Shown piece by piece: positions 58,971 to 64,000 of a stretch of 64,000 bases of DNA. The stretch is from Bacillota bacterium. GTDB taxonomy: Bacteria; Bacillota_E; JAJZYS01; JAJYTV01. The stretch's first letter is position 1. Every line of letters starts with the position of its first letter. Both the position numbers and the translations under genes were made by a program. The stretch is taken from contig JAJZVM010000006.1 in assembly GCA_021845645.1 (NCBI GenBank), positions 62,001 to 126,000 of the forward strand, read 5' to 3'. The notes beneath the pieces were generated by a model, which was given only the letters and a program-made list of their open reading frames with translations, searched no databases and had not been told where the DNA came from.

Positions 58971-59055
58971 GTCGGGATGGCGGAATTGGTAGACGCGTAC
59001 GTTTGAGGGGCGTATGGGGTAACCCGTGGGGGTTCAAGTCCCCCTCCCGACACCA
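58971..59055 (+). tRNA. tRNA-Leu (anticodon GAG)
   Basis: Acceptor GTCGGGA/TCCCGAC with encoded ACCA. The loop TTGAGGG in stem TACGT/GCGTA gives anticodon GAG (codons CUC, CUU). Lies 5 bp after the CAG tRNA and is probably co-transcribed with it. Confidence 0.96.
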
Positions 59056-59190
59056 TCATCGAGATCCCCGCCTGCGGGCGGGGCTTTCTCTTTGCCGGCC
59101 GGCGCGTGCCGGCTGCGCTATCATGGAACGGGATCGTACGCCGCAGAGAACCGCCCGCTTGCGCGGGCGACACCGATAGGAGGTTGACCT

Positions 59191-59730
59191 TTGCAGCAGG
59201 CCACCTTCGGCGGAGGCTGCTTCTGGTGCCTCGAGCCGGTCTTCGCTTCCCTGCGCGGCGTCGCCGCCGTCGTGCCCGGCTATGCCGGCGGCCACGTCGC
59301 GAACCCGAGCTACGAGGAGGTATGCACCGATCGCACGGGGCACGCCGAGGTCGTGGATGTGCGCTACGACACGCGCGAGATCGGCTATCGGGACCTTCTC
59401 GAGGTCTTCTTCGCCGTGCACGATCCGACCACCCCGAACCGCCAGGGCGCCGACGTCGGCAGCCAGTACCGGTCGGTCATCTTCGTCAGGAACGACGAGC
59501 AGGCGGCGGCCGCCAGGTCCTTCATCGCCGACCTGCCGCACGATCCCGCATGGCAGGGCCCGCGCGTCGTGACCGCGGTCGAGCCTCTCGGGGCCTTCTA
59601 CGCCGCGGAAGACTACCACCGCGACTACTTTCGGCGAAACCCCGGGCAGGGCTACTGCCAAGTCGTGATCGCGCCGAAGCTGGGGAAGTTCCAGAAGCGC
59701 TTCGCCGGCCAACTCGGCCTCCCCGACTGA
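59191..59730 (+). CDS. msrA: Peptide methionine-(S)-sulfoxide reductase MsrA
   Basis: A 179-residue reductase of Met-S-sulfoxide in proteins. The active-site motif GCFWC carries the nucleophile C10 and C13, and a resolving Cys is in GYCQ near the C-terminus; GYAGG, HAEVV and QYRS are conserved. The TTG start has AGGAGG at 7 nt. No MsrB domain is fused. The peptidase E-like gene follows 7 bp later. Confidence 0.95.
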   Translation: MQQATFGGGCFWCLEPVFASLRGVAAVVPGYAGGHVANPSYEEVCTDRTGHAEVVDVRYDTREIGYRDLLEVFFAVHDPTTPNRQGADVGSQYRSVIFVRNDEQAAAARSFIADLPHDPAWQGPRVVTAVEPLGAFYAAEDYHRDYFRRNPGQGYCQVVIAPKLGKFQKRFAGQLGLPD

Positions 59731-59737
59731 AGCGGCG

Positions 59738-60442
59738 ATGCAGCAGATCATGGCGCTCGGCGGCGGCGGCTTCTCCATGACCCCGGACAACCTCGCGCTT
59801 GACCGCTACGTCCTCGAAAGCTGCCAGAAGGCACGTCCCAAGGTCTGCTTCCTCGGCCAGGCGAGCGCCGAGTCCCCGGACTACGCGCTGCGCTTCTACC
59901 GCGCCTTCCTCAGGCTCGGCGCCGATCCGAGCGACCTGACGCTCTTCCAGAACACGCCGCAGGACGTGCGCGCGCATCTCCTCCGCCAGGACGCGATCTA
60001 TGTCGGTGGCGGCAACACGCTGAACATGGTGGCGCTCTGGCGGGCCTGGGGAGTCGACCTCATCCTGCGCGAGGCGCTGCAATGCGGCGTCGTGCTGGCC
60101 GGCATCAGCGCCGGGGCGATCTGCTGGTTCCAGGAAGGCCTCACGGACTCGCGGCCGGGGAACCTCACCCGCGTCGAGGCGCTCGGCCTTCTCCCAGGCA
60201 GCTTCTCGCCGCATTACGACGGCGAGCCCGGGCGCAGACCGCGCTTCCACGAGCTGCTGCAAGCGCAGGGCATCGCGCCGGGGCTGGCGGCCGACGACGA
60301 CGTCGCCCTGCACTTCGTCGACGGGCGGCTGCAGCGCGTCGTCGCCGCGCGCGACGGCGCGGCCGCCTACCGCCTCAGCCTGCGCCAGGGCAAGGTGCGG
60401 GAGGAGCGGCTGACGGCGGACGTCCTCGCTCCTCAAGCCTGA
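59738..60442 (+). CDS. Peptidase E-like protein (S51 family)
   Basis: A 234-residue class I glutamine amidotransferase-fold serine peptidase. YVGGGNTLNMV and the nucleophile elbow GISAGAICWF are characteristic of S51 dipeptidase E/cyanophycinase-like enzymes, and the His in SFSPHYDGE is consistent with the family. True PepE cleaves Asp-Xaa dipeptides; specificity here is not certain. It follows msrA closely and converges with the selenoprotein gene, overlapping it by 10 bp. Confidence 0.85.
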   Translation: MQQIMALGGGGFSMTPDNLALDRYVLESCQKARPKVCFLGQASAESPDYALRFYRAFLRLGADPSDLTLFQNTPQDVRAHLLRQDAIYVGGGNTLNMVALWRAWGVDLILREALQCGVVLAGISAGAICWFQEGLTDSRPGNLTRVEALGLLPGSFSPHYDGEPGRRPRFHELLQAQGIAPGLAADDDVALHFVDGRLQRVVAARDGAAAYRLSLRQGKVREERLTADVLAPQA

Positions 60443-61071
60443 TCGCGGTCTAGGGACAACTGCAGCAGGCGCGCCAGCAGGAACTCCTCGGGCAGGGCGC
60501 CTGCGAGCGTGGCTTCCCCATGGTCTGCACGCATGATTACGGTGGGCACGGCCTTGACGTGCAGGCGGTCGGCGAGCTCCGGGAAGAGCGAGAGTTCGAC
60601 CGCGTCGGCGGCGAGGCGGTCGCTCGCCAGAGCCCAGGCTTGGCACAGACGCACGGTCTGCCAGCAGCGCGTTCAGCCGGGCGACGTCAGGATCTTGACG
60701 TCGACGCGTCGCTCCATGCGGCGCAAGGTGTCGCGCGCCAACGGCGACGCTGGGGCGTCGCCGAGCGAGAGCGCGACGGCGAGATCGCAGAAGGCGTCGA
60801 GCATGAAGCCCTCCGGGAAGCCGACGAAGCCCGCGCGCGCCGCCTCGGGAGCGCCGGCTGGACCGAGCCTGTACACCGGGTAGCGGTCGGGCGGCAGCCA
60901 GGGAGCGGGGGAGGCCGGTCCCTGCTGCACCTCGAGCAGCGGCTGCAGACGGACGAGTTCGACGAGATCCGGGGCGGCGAGCGCGTCCAGGCCGCCTTCC
61001 ACCCAGACCGTCACGGGCTCCTGCATCTCCTGCAGTGCCTCGGCGAGCATGGCTTTCCTGGCAGGAAGCAC
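60433..61071 (-). CDS. PDO-type protein disulfide oxidoreductase with predicted selenocysteine (in-frame TGA)
   Basis: A two-domain thioredoxin-fold protein of about 212 residues resembling archaeal and thermophile protein disulfide oxidoreductase (PDO). The N-terminal domain has lost its CxxC; the linker AGFVGFPEGFMLDAFCDLA matches the PDO inter-domain block. The second domain reads VDVKILTSPG, then TGA (60673-60675), then TRCWQTVRLC, and continues in the same frame with AADAVELSLFPELADRLHV and AVPTVI to the stop at 60433. The TGA falls exactly at the first Cys of CPYC in PDO, so the site becomes U133-x-x-C136. A hairpin suited to SECIS follows 18 nt later. The GTG start at 61071 has AAGGGGG at good spacing. 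Alternatives are a nonsense mutation or sequencing error. Confidence 0.8.
60641..60663 (-). promoter_or_regulatory. SECIS-like hairpin downstream of the in-frame TGA
   Basis: On the minus strand TGGCAGAC, loop CGTGC, then GTCT-GT-GCCA form an 8-bp stem with a 2-nt bulge; the loop begins 18 nt after the TGA and has G at its second position. This agrees with the known bacterial SECIS pattern (small apical loop with an early G, roughly 16-37 nt from UGA). Confidence 0.6.
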
Positions 61072-61469
61072 GTTGTTTCCCCCTTGCCGGGGAGTGGTAG
61101 GGCGCGGCGCACGATGTCGCGGGCCTGTCCCGCCGACATGCGGGGAGAGGGGCGCATCCGTCGCGCCGGACGAGGAGCGTTCGACAGCGATGGCTGCATC
61201 GCCTCCATGGGAGCGCCTGCCTGCAGCGGCGGATTGGTCGAGAGTGCAGCATGCCCGGACGCGCCGGGCCGATGCGCGGGGACGTGGCCGGCGGCTACGG
61301 CTGCAGAGCCGGGCGCGCCAGGACCATGCCCAGGTCAGGCCGGCCCATGCCGCGATGTACCGCCCTGGGCCGATGTCCCGCGGGCCTGCGACACCCACCC
61401 CCGCCCTGAAAGACACCTCCCTGGCACCGCCATTGGCGGCCAGGTGCGTCGCCGGCCGCATCTCCCGCT
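61072..61469. other. Non-coding or unassigned 400-bp spacer
   Basis: No frame in this G+C-rich stretch shows a credible protein. Open frames exist on both strands but are Arg/Pro/Ala-rich and lack ribosome-binding sites at useful distance. It must contain the promoter of the selenoprotein gene; no tRNA-like fold (including tRNA-Sec) was found. Confidence 0.5.
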
Positions 61470-61498
61470 TTGCCATGCCCGCGGCGGCGGCGTAAAAT
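61470..61498 (+). promoter_or_regulatory. Sigma-A-type promoter producing a probably leaderless MFS mRNA
   Basis: TTGCCA (61470-61475), a 17-nt spacer and TAAAAT (61493-61498). The -10 ends 7 nt before the ATG of the transporter gene, which has no Shine-Dalgarno. Confidence 0.7.
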
Positions 61499-61505
61499 TA
61501 GCGCC

Positions 61506-62771
61506 ATGGCCTTCATGTCACGCTTGTCCGCGCTTGAACCGTGGCAGCGCAATCTCACAGTGCTCTGGGTAGGGGTGTTCATCACCTCGGCCAGCTACTC
61601 CATGGTCGTGCCGTTCTTGCCGCTCTTCCTGCTCGAGATCGGTCTGCACAAGGACGTCTCGATCTGGTCAGGCCTCATGTTCAGCAGCACCTTCCTGATG
61701 AGCGCCTTGATCTCGCCCTATTGGGGAGCGCTCTCGGACCGCTACGGGCGCCGGCCGATGATCCTCAGGTCCGGCTTCTCGCTGTTTGCGGCGTACGTGG
61801 CGACAGCCCTCGTGCAGACCCCGATGCAGCTTCTGGTGCTGCGGGCCATCCAGGGACTGCTCTCGGGCTATATTCCGAGCGCCATCGCGCTCGTCGGCAC
61901 GAGCTCGCCCCCCCAGAAGGTGGGCTACAACCTCTCGCTGATGGCGACGGCATCTGCGACGGGCAGCATCGTGGGGCCGCTCCTGGGCGGTTCGGTGTCG
62001 CACCTCTTCGGCACCCGCGTGTCCTTCGCCGCCGCCGGCGTGCTGGTGCTGGGCGCGGCGGTGCTGGCGCTCTTCTTCGTCCGCGAGACGGGCTTCCAGC
62101 CCACGAAGCATCAGGGCTCCGTGCTGCGGGACCTCAGCCAAGCCTTTCAGAACCCTCCCTTCCTTGCGCTCCTCGGCCTTTCACTGCTCGTCAACTTCTC
62201 GATCATGACGATCGAGCCGATCCTGCCGCTCTATGTCGTCGAACTCGGAGGATCGCTGCAGAACGCGTCGCTGCTCTCCGGCATCATCTTCTCGCTCGTC
62301 GGCATCGCCAGCGTGATCTTCGCGCCGCGCTGGGGTCGGGCGGCGGACCGCATCGGCTTCGCCAGCGTGCTCGGCTGGGGCCTCATCGGCGGTGGCATCG
62401 GCAACCTTTTGCAGCTGCCCTTTCACAGCCTGCTGCCGTTCGCCCTGGTGCGCTTCGCCTACGGCGCGTTCTTCTGCGCCGTCTATCCCGCGATCAACGG
62501 ACTCGTGGTACATACGACACCAGGGGACTTCCGCGGGCGGGCGTTCGGCCTCAACCAGTCGGCAGGACAGCTCGGCACCATGCTGGGGCCGCTCCTGGGC
62601 GGCGTGCTGAGCGGGCTCTTCGGCATCCACAGCATCTTCTGGGTCACGGGCATCCTGCTGCTCGCCGCGGCGGTCTTCACGCAACGCGGCCGGCGGCAGT
62701 GGACGGCGGGCGGCGCCGCCGCGCAGGCAGCGGCAGCCGCAGGGACCGCACCAGCGCCGCCCGGGCGCTGA
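61506..62771 (+). CDS. MFS multidrug-type transporter
   Basis: A 421-residue transporter with 12 hydrophobic segments. The loop 2-3 motif GALSDRYGRRPMI and the motif C-like helix ATASATGSIVGPLLGGSV (G-rich, typical of antiporters of the drug-efflux DHA1 group) are present; a second loop GRAADRIGF lies in the C-half. The C-terminus is an Ala/Pro-rich cytoplasmic tail. The ATG at 61506 sits 7 nt after a consensus -10 and lacks a ribosome-binding site. Substrate unknown. Confidence 0.9.
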   Translation: MAFMSRLSALEPWQRNLTVLWVGVFITSASYSMVVPFLPLFLLEIGLHKDVSIWSGLMFSSTFLMSALISPYWGALSDRYGRRPMILRSGFSLFAAYVATALVQTPMQLLVLRAIQGLLSGYIPSAIALVGTSSPPQKVGYNLSLMATASATGSIVGPLLGGSVSHLFGTRVSFAAAGVLVLGAAVLALFFVRETGFQPTKHQGSVLRDLSQAFQNPPFLALLGLSLLVNFSIMTIEPILPLYVVELGGSLQNASLLSGIIFSLVGIASVIFAPRWGRAADRIGFASVLGWGLIGGGIGNLLQLPFHSLLPFALVRFAYGAFFCAVYPAINGLVVHTTPGDFRGRAFGLNQSAGQLGTMLGPLLGGVLSGLFGIHSIFWVTGILLLAAAVFTQRGRRQWTAGGAAAQAAAAAGTAPAPPGR

Positions 62772-62795
62772 GGACTCCTTTAGGAGGCAACGCAG

Positions 62796-63842
62796 ATGAA
62801 GCTGCTCGAGCGCTACCGTGACGATCTGCCCGTCTCAGCGCGGACGCCCCTGCTCAGCCTCGGAGAGGGCCAGACGCCGCTTGTGCCGGCGCGCCGGATC
62901 TCCGAGACGCTCGGCCTCGACCTCTACCTCAAGTTCGAGGGCCAGAATCCGACCGGCTCCTTCAAGGACCGCGGCATGGTCCTGGCGGTGGCCAAGGCCA
63001 TCGAGGAAGGCAGCAGGGCGGTCATCTGCGCCTCGACCGGCAACACGTCCGCATCGGCCGCCGCCTACGCCGCACAGGCTGGCATCCGCGCGGTCGTGGT
63101 CGTGCCGCAGGGGCGGATCGCCCTCGGCAAGCTGGCCCAGACCGTCATGTACGGGGCCGAGGTGCTGGCGATCGACGGCAATTTCGACGAGGCCCTGCGC
63201 ATGGTGCGGCAGATCGCGGCCAAGGAGCCGTTCACACTGGTCAACTCGCTGAACCCCTACCGCATCGAGGGCCAGCAGACGGCGGCCTTCGAGGTGGTGG
63301 ACGAACTCGGGCGCCAGCCGGACCTCCTGGCCATCCCCGTCGGCAACGCGGGCAACATCACGGCCTGGAACAAGGGCTTTCGCCGCCGGTTCGAGACGGG
63401 CAGAACATCGGGCCGCCCGCAGCTCCTCGGTTTCCAGGCGGCAGGCGCGGCCCCGATCGTTGGCGGGGCGCCGGTCGCGGCGCCGGAGACGGTCGCGAGC
63501 GCCATCCGCATCGGCAACCCCGCAAGCTGGCAGGCCGCGGTCGCGGCCGTCGAGGAGAGCGGAGGCGGCTTCTGGGCCGTCTCCGACGAGGAGATCCTCG
63601 CAGCGCAGTCGCTGATCGCGAGCTCTGCGGGCGTGTTCTGCGAGCCCGCCTCCGCGGCGTCGGTCGCGGGGCTCCTGAAGCTGAGGCGCCTGGGTCACGC
63701 GCTGCCGGGACAGACCGCGGTCGCGGTGCTGACGGGCAACGGCCTCAAGGATCCCGACACCGCCCTGCGCAACGCGGGTGCGGACGCGATCCAGGAGATC
63801 CCCGCCGACCTCTCCCGCCTGCGCGAGGCGCTCGGCCTATGA
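62796..63842 (+). CDS. thrC: Threonine synthase
   Basis: A 348-residue PLP enzyme converting O-phosphohomoserine to threonine. The PLP lysine is K57 in [38 protein letters not shown] and the C-terminal [15 protein letters not shown] and VLTGNGLKD are conserved. Length and layout fit the short Bacillus-type enzymes. AGGAGG precedes the ATG. The stop overlaps thrB. Confidence 0.95.
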   Translation: MKLLERYRDDLPVSARTPLLSLGEGQTPLVPARRISETLGLDLYLKFEGQNPTGSFKDRGMVLAVAKAIEEGSRAVICASTGNTSASAAAYAAQAGIRAVVVVPQGRIALGKLAQTVMYGAEVLAIDGNFDEALRMVRQIAAKEPFTLVNSLNPYRIEGQQTAAFEVVDELGRQPDLLAIPVGNAGNITAWNKGFRRRFETGRTSGRPQLLGFQAAGAAPIVGGAPVAAPETVASAIRIGNPASWQAAVAAVEESGGGFWAVSDEEILAAQSLIASSAGVFCEPASAASVAGLLKLRRLGHALPGQTAVAVLTGNGLKDPDTALRNAGADAIQEIPADLSRLREALGL

Positions 63843-64000
63843 TGGCCGAGGTCTTCGCGCCCGCGACGACGGCGAACCTCGGCCCCGGCTTCGACGTGTT
63901 CGGCGCGGCGCTGGATCTCGAGGCAGGCTTTCTCGTGCGCGAGGGGGCGGGCGGCTACGTCTGGCCCGAGGGCCTGACGCAGCCGCCAGGGCGCAACCTG
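63839..64000 (+). CDS. thrB: Homoserine kinase, 3' truncated by the window
   Basis: The first 54 codons of a GHMP kinase: [24 protein letters not shown] is the homoserine-kinase N-terminus. It phosphorylates homoserine to the substrate of the preceding threonine synthase. Two adjacent ATG codons (63839, 63842) are possible starts; the first overlaps the thrC stop by 4 bp. The ATP loop PxxxGLGSSA lies beyond the window. Confidence 0.93.
   Translation, partial: MMAEVFAPATTANLGPGFDVFGAALDLEAGFLVREGAGGYVWPEGLTQPPGRNL

Noticed and set aside
60673..61476. Reading the minus-strand frame as a protein that simply ends at the TGA, with 60433-60654 as a separate small gene
   Set aside because: The second part has no ribosome-binding site and the two parts together match one PDO protein; a single selenoprotein explains both.
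61049..61495. Open frame of ~149 codons on the plus strand between the selenoprotein and the MFS gene
   Set aside because: Arg/Pro/Ala-rich translation with no recognisable pattern; it overlaps the start of the selenoprotein gene and the MFS promoter.

Overview
The window is G+C-rich chromosomal DNA with densely packed genes, very short intergenic gaps and many 1-14 bp gene overlaps (ATGA, GTGA and TGATG junctions). Several genes point to a spore-forming, high-G+C member of the Bacillota, perhaps near Symbiobacterium, Thermaerobacter or Sulfobacillus. These are an alpha/beta-type small acid-soluble spore protein, a DUF1540 protein, GatCAB, NrdR, PcrA, a class I DhnA-type aldolase, a sporulation-style amidase_6 enzyme and a textbook SAM-I riboswitch with terminator. 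The lineage is an inference; no rRNA is present. GTG and TTG starts are common, and two genes (uppP, typA) have a well-spaced Shine-Dalgarno only in front of a CTG codon.

Layout: 1-2.6 kb, the end of a beta-oxidation/acyl-CoA operon (thiolase, 3-hydroxyacyl-CoA dehydrogenase, a separate second dehydrogenase C-domain, enoyl-CoA hydratase). 2.8-6.5 kb, a lower-G+C accessory island: a decayed MFS gene, then a 2.5-kb IS1595/ISXO2-type element that carries an intact MFS passenger gene between long inverted repeats. 6.6-19.7 kb, housekeeping genes: amidase, uppP, pcrA-ligA, oppDF, gatCAB and an RlmD-type methyltransferase. 19.7-30.8 kb, two lipoproteins, a polysaccharide deacetylase, a LysR regulator, trmL, a phosphodiesterase, an AlaX-type editing protein, nrdR, a HAD phosphatase, a thioredoxin-fold protein, and a Fur regulator with an aldolase. 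30.8-38.7 kb, an MFS gene, a frameshifted endonuclease III-like gene, a hidden SASP gene, a glutaredoxin-like gene, an aminotransferase, murD, typA and a catalytically degenerate tyrosine recombinase. 38.7-47 kb, a two-component system, an S41 peptidase, a ROK kinase, DUF1540, and metYX under a SAM riboswitch. 47-64 kb, msrC-dnaE, an M42 peptidase, three tRNA-Leu genes, polA-mutM-coaE-lytic transglycosylase, msrA, a peptidase E homologue, a selenoprotein, an MFS gene, and thrC-thrB (cut by the window end).

The most striking find is at 60433-61071 (minus strand). It is a protein disulfide oxidoreductase (PDO)-type gene interrupted by one in-frame TGA exactly where the first cysteine of the CxxC site belongs, giving U-x-x-C, with a SECIS-like hairpin 18 nt downstream. 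It is best read as a selenocysteine protein that ordinary gene calling would split or truncate.

Functional themes: methionine supply and repair (SAM riboswitch, metY, metX, msrC, msrA), threonine synthesis (thrC, thrB), DNA replication and repair (pcrA, ligA, dnaE, polA, mutM, nth-like, SASP), translation (gatCAB, trmL, AlaX, typA, tRNAs), and envelope functions (uppP, murD, deacetylase, amidase, lytic transglycosylase).
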